Assembly: GCF_900218035.1 (NCBI RefSeq)
Contig: NZ_OBMR01000002.1
Location: 124,001-188,000 of the forward strand
Direction of reading: 5' to 3'
DNA from: Pseudobutyrivibrio ruminis DSM 9787
GTDB lineage: Bacteria; Bacillota; Clostridia; Lachnospirales; Lachnospiraceae
Length of the DNA: 64,000 nt
Numbering within the stretch: the first letter of the stretch is position 1; every line of letters begins with the position of its first letter. The notes beneath the pieces are model-generated. The model ran no database searches. It was not told where the DNA came from and worked only from the letters and a program-made list of their open reading frames with translations. Below are positions 18,883 to 28,422 of the stretch, in pieces. Both the position numbers and the translations under genes were made by a program.

Positions 18883-20309
18883 ATTTTCTCCCCAATAAAA
18901 TAAAATCCTTTACAACAGTTTAACTTAACATCAACGATTTTTCCAATCAAAGATGCATCCCCTGGGAAATGTACTGTTGTATTGTTTTCAAGTTTGCCTG
19001 ATACCAATGATGAATCCTGCTCATTTACTTCTTCAACAAGAACCTTTTGAACAGTTCCTTCAAGAGATTTTACTTTTTCGTGTCCATGCTTTTGTACTAA
19101 GGCAAGTAATCTATCAAATCTATCCTTGATTACGTCTTCAGGAACCTGATTATCCATAGTAGCTGCTGGAGTTCCAGTACGCTTAGAATAAATGAATGTG
19201 AAGGCGCTATCATAGTGAACCTTATCTACTACATCCATTGTCTCAAGGAAATCTTCCTCTGTTTCACCAGGGAAACCAACGATAATATCTGTAGTAATCG
19301 CTACATCAGGAATGCGAGCTCTAAGCTTTTCTACTAAGCCAAGATAATGCTCCTTTGTGTAACGTCTGTTCATTTTCTTAAGGATTTCGCTACTTCCAGA
19401 CTGAAGAGGTAAATGCATGTGCTTGCATACCTTTGGAAGTGTAGCCATTGCCTCAATAAGGTCATCTGAAAGATTCTTTGGATGAGGAGTCATAAAACGA
19501 ATTCGCTCAAGACCCTCGATATCGTTTACCATTTTAAGAAGCTCTGCAAAGGTAACCTTTTCTTCAAGGCCTACGCCGTATGAGTTAACATTCTGACCAA
19601 GAAGCATAATTTCAACTACGCCATCTGCCACCAATGATTTAATTTCGTTAACGATATCTTCTGGCTTTCTAGAACGTTCTCTTCCTCTAACATAAGGTAC
19701 GATGCAATATGTACAGAAATTATTACATCCGAAACTGATATTTACACCAGATTTGAATGGGAATTTTCTAGAAATTGGAAGATTCTCTACGATTTTGTCG
19801 GTATCCTTCCAAATATCAATAATCATTCCCTTTTTATTGAGTAACGCTGTTGTAAATAACTCTGCAAACTTGTAAAGGTTGTGTGTTCCAAAGATTAAAT
19901 CTACAAATTTGTAGTTGTTCTGCAAGTGCTCGATAACAGTAGGCTCCTGCATCATACAACCGCAGAGACCAATCATCATATTCTTATTCTTTTTCTTGTA
20001 ACCGTGAAGAATACCAAGATGACCGTAAACTTTATTATTTGCGTTCTCTCTAACAGTGCATGTATTGTAGATTACAAAATCAGCATTCTCATCTGTTGTT
20101 TCTTCATAACCAATTTCCTTAAGAACACCAAGAAGCTTCTCAGAATCTCTTGCGTTCATCTGACAACCAAATGTAACAACACAGCAAGTAAGCTTTCTTC
20201 CAAGCTCTTCTTCTCTTTTAGCTACAATCTTTGCAGCCTCCTTAATGAAATAATATTGGCGTTCCGGCTCCTCTGTTGGAGCATTGTTTAATAAATCTGT
20301 AATACTCAT
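18879..20309 (-). CDS. miaB: tRNA-2-methylthio-N6-dimethylallyladenosine synthase MiaB
   Basis: Radical-SAM enzyme that adds a methylthio group to i6A37 of tRNAs reading UNN codons. MTTase-domain cysteines are C49, C84 and C118; the radical-SAM cluster ligands are C195, C199 and C202 in CNNFCTYC. A TRAM domain ends the protein. The extra 40 N-terminal residues are common in Firmicute MiaB. Length 476. Neither miaA nor mutS is adjacent here; it lies between proA and ruvA. Confidence 0.95.
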   Translation of the reverse strand: MSITDLLNNAPTEEPERQYYFIKEAAKIVAKREEELGRKLTCCVVTFGCQMNARDSEKLLGVLKEIGYEETTDENADFVIYNTCTVRENANNKVYGHLGILHGYKKKNKNMMIGLCGCMMQEPTVIEHLQNNYKFVDLIFGTHNLYKFAELFTTALLNKKGMIIDIWKDTDKIVENLPISRKFPFKSGVNISFGCNNFCTYCIVPYVRGRERSRKPEDIVNEIKSLVADGVVEIMLLGQNVNSYGVGLEEKVTFAELLKMVNDIEGLERIRFMTPHPKNLSDDLIEAMATLPKVCKHMHLPLQSGSSEILKKMNRRYTKEHYLGLVEKLRARIPDVAITTDIIVGFPGETEEDFLETMDVVDKVHYDSAFTFIYSKRTGTPAATMDNQVPEDVIKDRFDRLLALVQKHGHEKVKSLEGTVQKVLVEEVNEQDSSLVSGKLENNTTVHFPGDASLIGKIVDVKLNCCKGFYFIGEKI

Positions 20310-20321
20310 TTTAATTCCTAA

Positions 20322-21566
20322 CTATTTTCTAATTTGTCCGTTACCACGGATTGTATATTTATAACTTGTTAATGCTAAAAGTCCCATAGGGCCTCTTGCA
20401 TGAAGTTTTTGTGTGCTAATACCTATTTCTGCTCCGAACCCAAACTCAAATCCATCTGTAAATCTGGTTGAAGCATTAACATAAACACAAGATGCATCAA
20501 TGCCATCTAAGAACATATTTGCATTAGCTTCGTCATTAGTAATGATCGATTCTGAATGACCGGTATTGTATTTATTAATATGTTCAATTGCCTCTTCTAC
20601 TGAAGAAACAGTCTTAACTGAAATTATATAATCTAAATATTCCTTACCAAAATCTTCCTCTGTTGCATCAAAAGAACCCTCAAGGTACTGTTTAGAATCA
20701 GCATCGGCAAATATTTGTACGCCGTGCTCTCTAAGCTTTGCATTTAGAGCAGGAAGAAGCTTGGCTGCTATATCTTTATGTATAACAAGAGATTCACAGG
20801 CGTTGCATACACCAATTCTCTGTGTTTTCGCATTTTCGATAACAGATATAGCCATATCGATATCTGCATCATAATCAACGTAAATATGGCAGTTGCCAGA
20901 TCCTGTTTCTATTACTGGGACGGAAGCATTTTCTACAACTGATTTAATAAGGCCAGCTCCTCCACGAGGAATAAGAACATCTACATATCCGTTCATTCGC
21001 ATAAGCTGATTTGTAGATTCTCTTGTAGTATCTTCGATTAATGTAATTGCATCAACTGGAAGATTTTCCTTCACAAGAGTATCCCTGATAATCTTTACAA
21101 TAGCCTTGTTTGATTCAAGAGCATCTGAACCGCCTTTTAAGATAGTTGCATTGCCAGTTTTGAAACATAAGCCAAACACATCGGCAGTTACATTAGGACG
21201 AGCCTCGTAAATGACGCCAACAACACCAATTGGCACAAGCCTTTTGGCTATATGGAGCCCGTTAGGTCTATCCCATTCTTCGGTGATTTTTCCGATTGGA
21301 TCCTCCAGTTCTACAACCTGACGCAATCCCTCTGCCATCCCGCTAATTCGAGATTCATCTAACTTTAATCGATCTAACAATCCCTGGGATAATCCCTTTT
21401 TCTCACCGTTAGCCATATCGATTTTATTAGCACTAATAATATCAGTGCTATTTTCCTCAAGGGCATCTGCAACTGCTAATATCCCTTTGTTTTTAGCCTC
21501 GGTAGATAATAAAGCTACTTTGTACTTTGCTGCCTTTGCTTTTGTTGCCTGCTCAATTAATGTCAT
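20322..21566 (-). CDS. proA: Gamma-glutamyl phosphate reductase
   Basis: Second step of proline synthesis: NADPH-dependent reduction of gamma-glutamyl phosphate to glutamate-5-semialdehyde. The catalytic cysteine is in RIGVCNACESLVIH and the family signature VYVNASTRFTDGFEFGFGAE is complete. It ends MGLLALTSYKYTIRGNGQIR, typical of ProA. Length 414. It overlaps the upstream cyclo-ligase gene by 4 bases and is in one run with proB. Confidence 0.97.
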   Translation of the reverse strand: MTLIEQATKAKAAKYKVALLSTEAKNKGILAVADALEENSTDIISANKIDMANGEKKGLSQGLLDRLKLDESRISGMAEGLRQVVELEDPIGKITEEWDRPNGLHIAKRLVPIGVVGVIYEARPNVTADVFGLCFKTGNATILKGGSDALESNKAIVKIIRDTLVKENLPVDAITLIEDTTRESTNQLMRMNGYVDVLIPRGGAGLIKSVVENASVPVIETGSGNCHIYVDYDADIDMAISVIENAKTQRIGVCNACESLVIHKDIAAKLLPALNAKLREHGVQIFADADSKQYLEGSFDATEEDFGKEYLDYIISVKTVSSVEEAIEHINKYNTGHSESIITNDEANANMFLDGIDASCVYVNASTRFTDGFEFGFGAEIGISTQKLHARGPMGLLALTSYKYTIRGNGQIRK

Positions 21567-22168
21567 GATCTACTTCCTTTCAAAACCAAGTTTTCAGTAA
21601 CAATATAATCCATCGGTATATCATGGGATTCGATTTGAATATTCTCCGCCAGCTGCTTTGAAAAGCAAGGCGCAATGCTTGTTATTTCTGGATGCTTTTC
21701 GAAAAATCTATCATAAAAGCCGCCTCCATAACCAATTCTATTAAGCTTTTTATCGAATATCAACCCTGGGGTTATAGAAATAATTGACTGATTGAAATCA
21801 GTAAGTAAATTCATGTCAGATTTCGGTTCCATAATATTGTATGAACCAATAGAAAAATCCTTTTCTAAATCGACTATTTCATAGAAATACAACTGATGAT
21901 TCTTTTTATCACATTTTGGGAAATATAGATGCTTTCCCTGCTGTAATAAAATGGAATATAACTGTTTTAAATCAACTTCGCTTCCGAATGGATAATAGCA
22001 TAAAAAAATATTAGCTCCTTTAAAATCAAATTCTAAAAGAGCCAAAACATTTTCACTAATAAGGGATGACAATCGATTTCTTTCTGAAATTGAAATACCA
22101 TCTCTAATACTTTTATAAGTTAATCTAATATCATTACTAGTTTGACTTACTTCCATATTTTTCGCCAA
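21563..22168 (-). CDS. 5-formyltetrahydrofolate cyclo-ligase
   Basis: Converts 5-formyl-THF to 5,10-methenyl-THF using ATP. The family pattern is visible in IFLCYYPFGSEVDL, LYFPKCDK and the signature RIGYGGGFYDRFF. The 201-residue version starts at a TTG at 22168 with AAGGTAG about 9 bases upstream; an ATG at 22156 is an alternative without its own Shine-Dalgarno. The TTG start makes a 32-base overlap with the preceding DUF896 gene. Its place inside a proline operon is unusual for function but common for Lachnospiraceae-type compact operons. Confidence 0.9.
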   Translation of the reverse strand: MAKNMEVSQTSNDIRLTYKSIRDGISISERNRLSSLISENVLALLEFDFKGANIFLCYYPFGSEVDLKQLYSILLQQGKHLYFPKCDKKNHQLYFYEIVDLEKDFSIGSYNIMEPKSDMNLLTDFNQSIISITPGLIFDKKLNRIGYGGGFYDRFFEKHPEITSIAPCFSKQLAENIQIESHDIPMDYIVTENLVLKGSRS

Positions 22169-22358
22169 GGTTTTCTACCTTACCATCTTCGTCTACGATA
22201 TCGATATTGTTAAGCTGGGTTCTGATATTGCCCTTAATTGCATCAATATAAGCTCTTCTAAGCTTAGCCTGCTCTGTTTTTTCAGCATCAGTAAGACCTT
22301 CACCTTTCTGCTTATGGTAAAGTTCATTAATTCTTGCGATATCTTTCTCTGTAATCAT
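22137..22358 (-). CDS. DUF896 (YnzC-like) small protein
   Basis: 73-residue soluble DUF896 protein, homologous to YnzC of Bacillus, whose function is not established. The N-terminus forms the family helical hairpin: MITEKDIARINELYHKQK, then GLTDAEKTEQAKLRRAYIDA and IKGNIRTQL. A GAGGA Shine-Dalgarno 6 bases before the ATG lies in the end of proB. Its 3' end overlaps the cyclo-ligase start. Confidence 0.87.
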   Translation of the reverse strand: MITEKDIARINELYHKQKGEGLTDAEKTEQAKLRRAYIDAIKGNIRTQLNNIDIVDEDGKVENLGEKYGSKSN

Positions 22359-22360
22359 AA

Positions 22361-23194
22361 TTAATCCTCTAACAAATCTAATATATGGACATCATCTCTT
22401 TTATTTGCAGTAAAGAGTGTGCCTTTATCTTTATTTTCGAAAATACGATGAATATTTCCTATATGTGTGCCGTTTGTAATAACCATATCCGCACCAGAAT
22501 ATGTAGCTATTTGTGCTGCTCTAAGCTTTGCAGTCATTCCTCCTGTGCCAACGTTTGATGTACTATCAGATGAAGCCATTTCAAAAACAGAATCAATATC
22601 CTTTACAACTGGCACAAACTCAGCATTAGGGTTTGTGTTTGGATTGTCAGTATAAAGACCATCTATATCTGATAAAAGAATCAGTGCATCAGCGTTAACA
22701 AGGGCTGCAACAATAGCCGACAATGAATCATTGTCGCCAAACTGAATTTCATGAGTGGCAACAGTATCATTTTCATTAACTACAGGAATAACCCCTAGAT
22801 TAAACAGCTGTTCAAAAGTATTACGAGCATTTTCTCTAGATTCTGGATCGGTCATTGTCTTTTTGGTCATAAGAATCTGTCCGGCTCTTTGATTGTACTC
22901 AGAAAAAAGCTTTTGATAAACCGACATAAGATAAGCCTGGCCAATAGAAGCACAAGCCTGCTTTGTAGCCAAATCTGAAGGACGTTCCTTTAAACCAATT
23001 GCATATCGTCCAACAGCAATCGCACCTGAAGATACAAGACATACATCCTTGCCTTGAGCACGCAAATCACAGAGCTGGCGAACTAGTCGCTCCAACTTCG
23101 TGTAATCAATATTTCCAGTTGCATCATGGGTTATGGTTGATGAACCAACCTTTACAATAACTCTTTTCTTTTTTGTAAAATCTACACCGTACAT
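22361..23194 (-). CDS. proB: Glutamate 5-kinase
   Basis: First, feedback-controlled step of proline synthesis: ATP-dependent phosphorylation of glutamate. The amino-acid-kinase domain is complete, from RVIVKVGSSTI through LVSSGAIAVG, VPVVNENDTV and VGTGGMTAKLRAA. At 277 residues it lacks the C-terminal PUA domain of the E. coli enzyme, which is the usual short form in many Clostridia. It heads the proB-DUF896-cyclo-ligase-proA run. Confidence 0.96.
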   Translation of the reverse strand: MYGVDFTKKKRVIVKVGSSTITHDATGNIDYTKLERLVRQLCDLRAQGKDVCLVSSGAIAVGRYAIGLKERPSDLATKQACASIGQAYLMSVYQKLFSEYNQRAGQILMTKKTMTDPESRENARNTFEQLFNLGVIPVVNENDTVATHEIQFGDNDSLSAIVAALVNADALILLSDIDGLYTDNPNTNPNAEFVPVVKDIDSVFEMASSDSTSNVGTGGMTAKLRAAQIATYSGADMVITNGTHIGNIHRIFENKDKGTLFTANKRDDVHILDLLED

Positions 23195-23231
23195 ATTCTT
23201 CCCCCGAAATATTATCCGCTACATAATAACA

Positions 23232-25139
23232 CTATTTTCGCAGATATTCAATAAATTGGGACTTTGGCATTGGTTTTGCAAAATAGAACCCCTGAAGATA
23301 ATCTACATTAAGTTTCTTTAACATATTAAGATGTTTTTCTGATTCAACACCTTCTATTAAAACCTTGCAATCTAAATCATGAATCATCTTTACTGTGTTC
23401 TCTAATATAACTTTTCCACGCTTGTCATTCTCCGCATTCCATAAAATGGTCTTATCAATTTTTATAACGTCAAAATCTAGAGAGAAAATACCCTCCATGT
23501 TAGAATAGCCGGTTCCATAATCATCCATCGATATTGAAAATCCTGCAGCTTTCAAGTTGTGAGCAACAATAGAAAGAACATCATAATCCTCTGCTCCTAC
23601 TGTTTCAGTAATTTCAAAGTTAATCATAGAATGATCTATTCCATACTCATCAACAATTCCTTTAATGTGCTCAAAGAATCCGGGACTAAGACATTGAATA
23701 ACCGATAGATTTACATTAATGCAATCAATATTATCCTTTGGTTCGATGTCGTATTTAATAAAACGGCATACTTCTCGAAGCACAAAGTCATCCATATGTT
23801 CAACTAAACCGATTTGTTCTGCTATTGGAATAAATTCCTCTGGAGAAATATATCCGATTGTATTGTCCTGCATTCTGAGAAGCGCCTCGGCTCCGTGAAT
23901 TCTATAGTCATCCAGATAAACTGTTGGTTGGTAGTAAACTTCAAGATTATCATTAATAATATTTCTTTTAATAGCCTGCTCAATTTCGGATCTACGTAAA
24001 ATCCAATCCATAATATTTTCTGCAGCAATTGTGGAAGGAATGATAGAGTCCGAAATGTACATAATATCATCTACAGAGCATAATTCATTGGATGTATCAG
24101 CCTTTAAAACGATAGCATTTAGTTTGATAGATGCTTCTGCTATATTCCAAACGTTGTTAAAGCGATTTGTAATAGCGTTTGTCAAGTTGTCTATATGCTT
24201 GTAGTCGTTTTTATCGCAAATGATAATGAAAGTCTCTTTAATTGGATGATAAATTTTATACCTAGGGACAAGTGTTTTTAAAAACTCTGCACATTCAGTT
24301 GTCAGCAAATCATAATTAGATGAACGAGTAATTCTTTCGAGAGTTTTGGCATTCAATATTTTAATAAATATAATAGTTGCCTTTTCATTCATAGTAAGAA
24401 TGTTATTTAAATCCGCTTGCAGAGCTAGTCTATTGTAAATATGAGTGTCGGCATCTATTCTATTATCTTCACTTTCTATCGCAAGCATAACACCCATTAG
24501 AGCTAACGCTTCTGCCAACAATTCGAATTTAATATCAATGAATTTGTATTGAATATACACGCCTGCAAAGGTAATAAAAAAGAAATATATTAAAGCTATA
24601 CTCTTTCTTTTTGTAACAGCCTTCCAGGCAAATAAAATTTCAAAAATAGAAAGAATGAAATAAAAAATTGCAGCCCAATAAATAACCAGCTCGGCATTGT
24701 TTCTATGGAATACTAAATTTTCATCGTAATAGAATACCCAATTAAATACAGGATTTAATATAGCTAGAAACTCTGTAATAAAAAAAGGAACCTGTAAAAG
24801 CATTCCTCTAGCAAATTCTCTTCTGCGGTTTTTTCCAGTTACACTACATACATAGTTATAAAGTGCTGGGCAAAGAGCTGTATGCAAAATGAAATAGGAA
24901 TTTTGTGACGCCAATAGCATAAAATGGTTATAATCGGATTCATTTCCGATAATTTCAAAAACAGCTGTAGAAATCTCTGAGATTGAATTAAGTGTAATAA
25001 TTAAAAGTAAGCATAAAAACCATCTATTTTGTGATTTATCAGTTCTTTTCTGTAAAAGAGTAAATAATAAAATCGAAATTGAAATTGCTAATGCTGCCGC
25101 ATAAAACGCTATGTGAAATTGATTTCTAATAATTATCAT
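23232..25139 (-). CDS. Membrane EAL-domain protein with degenerate GGDEF region
   Basis: Predicted cyclic-di-GMP phosphodiesterase. I start at the ATG at 25139, 5 bases after CGGAGGA. Residues about 8-222 hold seven hydrophobic segments like 7TM sensor modules. A middle region (about 230-375) aligns in position with a GGDEF domain but has no GGDEF signature. The EAL domain (about 385-635) keeps EALLR at 418-422, a DDYGTGYSN loop near 539-547, KIDK near 560 and EGVE near 596-599 (all one less than when counting from the preceding TTG), so hydrolysis is plausible. The chemoreceptor and cheR in the window fit a motile lifestyle. Confidence 0.85.
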   Translation of the reverse strand: MIIIRNQFHIAFYAAALAISISILLFTLLQKRTDKSQNRWFLCLLLIITLNSISEISTAVFEIIGNESDYNHFMLLASQNSYFILHTALCPALYNYVCSVTGKNRRREFARGMLLQVPFFITEFLAILNPVFNWVFYYDENLVFHRNNAELVIYWAAIFYFILSIFEILFAWKAVTKRKSIALIYFFFITFAGVYIQYKFIDIKFELLAEALALMGVMLAIESEDNRIDADTHIYNRLALQADLNNILTMNEKATIIFIKILNAKTLERITRSSNYDLLTTECAEFLKTLVPRYKIYHPIKETFIIICDKNDYKHIDNLTNAITNRFNNVWNIAEASIKLNAIVLKADTSNELCSVDDIMYISDSIIPSTIAAENIMDWILRRSEIEQAIKRNIINDNLEVYYQPTVYLDDYRIHGAEALLRMQDNTIGYISPEEFIPIAEQIGLVEHMDDFVLREVCRFIKYDIEPKDNIDCINVNLSVIQCLSPGFFEHIKGIVDEYGIDHSMINFEITETVGAEDYDVLSIVAHNLKAAGFSISMDDYGTGYSNMEGIFSLDFDVIKIDKTILWNAENDKRGKVILENTVKMIHDLDCKVLIEGVESEKHLNMLKKLNVDYLQGFYFAKPMPKSQFIEYLRK

Positions 25140-25178
25140 CAAATTCCTCCGGTAGAAATAATTAAAAAAGCAAAGATA

Positions 25179-25207
25179 ATTTTAACAAATATTTATTCGT
25201 TTGTTAA
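25179..25207 (-). promoter_or_regulatory. Promoter of the EAL gene within an inverted repeat
   Basis: TTAACA (25202-25207), 17 bases, TAAAAT (25179-25184). A perfect 8-bp inverted repeat, TTAACAAA at 25182-25189 and TTTGTTAA at 25200-25207, covers most of both boxes and looks like an operator. Confidence 0.55.
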
Positions 25208-25240
25208 CAAAAAAATGCTCCCCGTAAAAACGAGGAGCAT
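25207..25240 (-). terminator. Terminator of the rnf-reductase operon
   Basis: A 10-bp stem (25231-25240 with 25215-25224, one G-U) with loop TTTTTA is followed by a minus-strand T run at 25208-25215, 14 bases after the reductase stop. Confidence 0.9.
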
Positions 25241-25253
25241 AAGAAATACTTAA

Positions 25254-27023
25254 TTATTTTTCAATATATTCAATTGCGCTTTCAGCTGCGATTCTACCAT
25301 AAACAACGATATCAGCAACAGCATTACCACCAAGACGGTTTGCACCATGAATACCACCAGTAACCTCACCGCAAGCATATAAGCCTTCGATTGGATTGCC
25401 ATCAGTATCAATAACCTCTGCAGAAGTGTTAATCTTAACACCACCCATACAGTGATGGATACCAGGTCCAACGTTTACTGCATAGTAAGGACCAGAAGAA
25501 AGGTCAGTCTTTACAGCACCGATTTCACGTCCGAAGTCTTCATCAACTCCAGATGCAACGTAACCAGACCATGTCTCTACTGTTTCTTTTAAAGCTGCAG
25601 TTGCATCAGCATCAAATTCCATTGCCTTTGCAAGATCATCAAGAGTATCACCATTTACAAGGTATCCACCCTTTTCAAGCTTAGAAATAACAGCTGAACC
25701 TTCATACATATCCTGGTTTACGATAAGCCATACATTACCTGTAGGCTGCTCGATTTCTGCTGCTGAAACTTCATCACGAGTACCTGTCTCGTTGAAGAAT
25801 CTGTGGCCTTCCTTATTAACAAGGATAGCACCATCACCACGAAGAGCCTCACCAACTAATGTACCATCTGTTGGAACAACTGTAGGATGAAGCTGAATCT
25901 GATCAAGATCAACAAAATCAGCGTTAAGATCTCCTAAGAAATCAATTGCATCACCACTTGCTGTAGTAACGTTTGTAGAAATGTATCCTTCTAAGTCAGG
26001 ACGATATTCTGTAACCTTATCCATGTTACCACCGAAACCACCTGTAGCTACAATAACAGCATCAGCATGAATTGTAACATTGTTTCCAGATGAGCCTGTA
26101 GCCTTAACGCCTGCAGCCTTACCATCTTCCATAATGATTTCTGTAGCAGCTGTGTTAGTATGTACCTCGATTCCAAGCTCATCCATTCTTGCAGAAAGCT
26201 TATCTACAAGGTAAGAACCAACTGGAATAATGTTTCCGTCAGCATCTACTGGTCTATGTGTACGGTTTGCACTTAAACCACCCATAGTTGCAAGAGGTCC
26301 GTTTAATTCGATACCCTCTGAATCAAGCCAATCGATGGCACCTGATGTATTTTCAGCTAATACCTTTACAAGCTCAGGATCGTTCATGTTCTTACCACTC
26401 GCCATTGTATCATCGATAAATGACTGAACTGAATCTTCAACACCCTGCTCTTCCTCATAATGAGTCTCAGCAGCGTTCATACCAGAACTTGCACGTGCAG
26501 TGTTACCACCAAGGATTGAGTTCTTCTCGAGAAGGATAACTGACTTTCCTTCCTCTGCAGCGCTGATAGCAGCTGTCATACCAGCTCCACCACCACCGAT
26601 AACTACGATATCAGCTGTTCCTTCGTAGTCCTCAGCAACAGTCTTTGTACCATTAGAACCATCAGCAACAACGCCAGCTTCATTAAGAGCTGCATTTACA
26701 GCCTCAAGGAAACCTGTAGAACTGTATGTAGCACCAGCGATAACGTCTACATTACTGTTCTGCTCTTCAATAATTTGAGTCTTTAAGTTGCTCATTGCAA
26801 CACCACCAACTGAAGGTGTTTCATCAGGAGCATCGTAAGTAATATCTGTGATAGTATCACCATCAACAAATACTGTAACTTCGATGTTACCGCCAAAGCC
26901 TTGTGCATTAGCAACATAAGACTTACCAGAAGCTCCTTTCTTTACGAGTGGAGCTAAACCACAGAATAATGCAAGTAATATACAGATTGTTACACCTAAA
27001 ATTTTCTTTGTACTATTACGCAT
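25254..27023 (-). CDS. Membrane-anchored FMN/FAD fumarate reductase (flavocytochrome c family, no haem)
   Basis: 589 residues. An N-terminal membrane anchor (about 8-27) exports the rest. An FMN-binding domain (about 36-115) carries DVIAGATYSS with T99 as the likely covalent FMN site. The FAD domain begins near 138 with VVIGGGGAGMTAA. Residues I align to Shewanella Fcc3 fumarate reductase are H379, E392, R395, R416, H523 and R563; the arginine corresponding to R402 is kept, which argues for fumarate and against urocanate reductase, where it is a tyrosine. No CxxCH haem motif is present. As last gene of the rnf operon it may accept electrons from that chain; this is inference. Confidence 0.85.
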   Translation of the reverse strand: MRNSTKKILGVTICILLALFCGLAPLVKKGASGKSYVANAQGFGGNIEVTVFVDGDTITDITYDAPDETPSVGGVAMSNLKTQIIEEQNSNVDVIAGATYSSTGFLEAVNAALNEAGVVADGSNGTKTVAEDYEGTADIVVIGGGGAGMTAAISAAEEGKSVILLEKNSILGGNTARASSGMNAAETHYEEEQGVEDSVQSFIDDTMASGKNMNDPELVKVLAENTSGAIDWLDSEGIELNGPLATMGGLSANRTHRPVDADGNIIPVGSYLVDKLSARMDELGIEVHTNTAATEIIMEDGKAAGVKATGSSGNNVTIHADAVIVATGGFGGNMDKVTEYRPDLEGYISTNVTTASGDAIDFLGDLNADFVDLDQIQLHPTVVPTDGTLVGEALRGDGAILVNKEGHRFFNETGTRDEVSAAEIEQPTGNVWLIVNQDMYEGSAVISKLEKGGYLVNGDTLDDLAKAMEFDADATAALKETVETWSGYVASGVDEDFGREIGAVKTDLSSGPYYAVNVGPGIHHCMGGVKINTSAEVIDTDGNPIEGLYACGEVTGGIHGANRLGGNAVADIVVYGRIAAESAIEYIEK

Positions 27024-27032
27024 ATTTCCTCC

Positions 27033-27824
27033 TTACAAAATGATCTTTCTTGGACAAGCTTCTGCACATTTGCCACAGCTTGTACATTTATCTTGATCTA
27101 TGTGAGCAAAGAATCCATCAACATGAATAGCATCGCTTTCACAGACCTTTTCGCACTTGTGGCAACCAATACAGCCAACTTTACAAACGCTCATAACATC
27201 TTTTCCCTTGTCATTATTGTGACAACGAACAGCGTGACCAAAATCGTAAGGAATAAGCTCGATAAGATGATTTGGACATACAGCCACACACTTACCACAA
27301 GCCTTACAAGCTTCTTTGTCAACTAAAGCTACACCGTCAACAATATGAATAGCGTCAAATGGACAAGCCTTAACGCATGAGCCGAAGCCCATACAACCAT
27401 AAGAGCAAGCCTTAGGACCGCCACCTGGCACATATGCCATAGCCTGGCAATCCTCGACGCCTGTGTAATCGTAAAGCTGAGTAGCATTTTCACATGTTCC
27501 GTGACACATTACAAATGCAACTTTACGAACACCTTCTTCAGCAGCTACACCCATAATCTCAGAAATCTGAGCCGCAACAGGTGCTCCACCAACTGGGCAC
27601 TGATTTACAGGTGCCTCTCCCTTTGCGATAGCTGCAGCCAAGCCGGAACATCCAGCATATCCACAACCACCACAGTTATTTCCTGGAAGTGCTGCAAGAA
27701 CAGCCTCTTCACGTGGATCAACTTCAACCTTAAACTTTTCAGATGAAAAGCAAAGGAAAAATCCAATTATACAACCGGTAGCGCCAACTATAACAGCTGC
27801 CAGTAAAATTCCTGTTATACTCAT
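27033..27824 (-). CDS. rnfB: Rnf complex subunit B (Fe-S)
   Basis: Cytosolic-face iron-sulfur subunit of the Rnf ferredoxin:NAD+ oxidoreductase. An N-terminal membrane helix (about 4-26) is followed by the RnfB-specific cluster CGGCGYAGC with a later CPVGG, then several ferredoxin-type motifs: CSYGCMGFGSCVKACP, CKACGKCVAVCP, CIGCHKCEKVC and CTSCGKCAEACP. The large number of [4Fe-4S] sites matches clostridial RnfB. Length 263. It follows rnfA by 13 bases and precedes the fumarate reductase by 9. Confidence 0.96.
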   Translation of the reverse strand: MSITGILLAAVIVGATGCIIGFFLCFSSEKFKVEVDPREEAVLAALPGNNCGGCGYAGCSGLAAAIAKGEAPVNQCPVGGAPVAAQISEIMGVAAEEGVRKVAFVMCHGTCENATQLYDYTGVEDCQAMAYVPGGGPKACSYGCMGFGSCVKACPFDAIHIVDGVALVDKEACKACGKCVAVCPNHLIELIPYDFGHAVRCHNNDKGKDVMSVCKVGCIGCHKCEKVCESDAIHVDGFFAHIDQDKCTSCGKCAEACPRKIIL

Positions 27825-27837
27825 TTGTTAGCCCTCC

Positions 27838-28422
27838 TTAAATTACTCCAGCGAAGCCCATGAAAGCCATAGCCATAAGTCCCGCTGTAACGAGAACGAT
27901 AGCTGAGCCCTTGAAGGCCTGTGGAAAATCGTTGTATTCAATCTTTTCTCTAATACCAGCCATGATTACGATTGCAATTGTGAAACCAAGTGCAACACCA
28001 AAACCGTTAATTACTGATTCGAGAATGTCATATTCCTTAGTTACGTTATTGATAGCTGTACCAAGCACTGCACAGTTTGTTGTGATAAGTGGAAGGTATA
28101 CACCAAGTGACTTATAAAGTGAAGGTACGCTCTTTTTAAGGAACATCTCTACGAACTGAACAAGTGCAGCAATAACAAGAATGAAAACGATTGTCTGCAT
28201 ATATTCAAATCCAGTAGGAGCTAAAATAAACTTATAAATAAGTGATGTAACAAATGATGAAATAGTAATTACGAAGATTACTGCTCCACCCATACCTGCT
28301 GCTGTCTCAACCCTCTTTGATACTCCAAGGAATGGACAAAGACCAAGGAACTGAGAAAGAACAACGTTGTTAACAATAGCTGAAGCTACTAATAAAAGAA
28401 TTAAGCTTGTTACGTAACTCAT
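27838..28422 (-). CDS. rnfA: Rnf complex subunit A
   Basis: 194-residue integral membrane subunit with six predicted helices. Cysteines in LGLCPFLG (C29) and TTNCAVLG are the conserved pair that, with the matching pair in RnfE, holds an intramembrane [2Fe-2S] cluster. The ATG shares one base with the rnfE stop (TAATG), so the two are coupled. Confidence 0.96.
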   Translation of the reverse strand: MSYVTSLILLLVASAIVNNVVLSQFLGLCPFLGVSKRVETAAGMGGAVIFVITISSFVTSLIYKFILAPTGFEYMQTIVFILVIAALVQFVEMFLKKSVPSLYKSLGVYLPLITTNCAVLGTAINNVTKEYDILESVINGFGVALGFTIAIVIMAGIREKIEYNDFPQAFKGSAIVLVTAGLMAMAFMGFAGVI

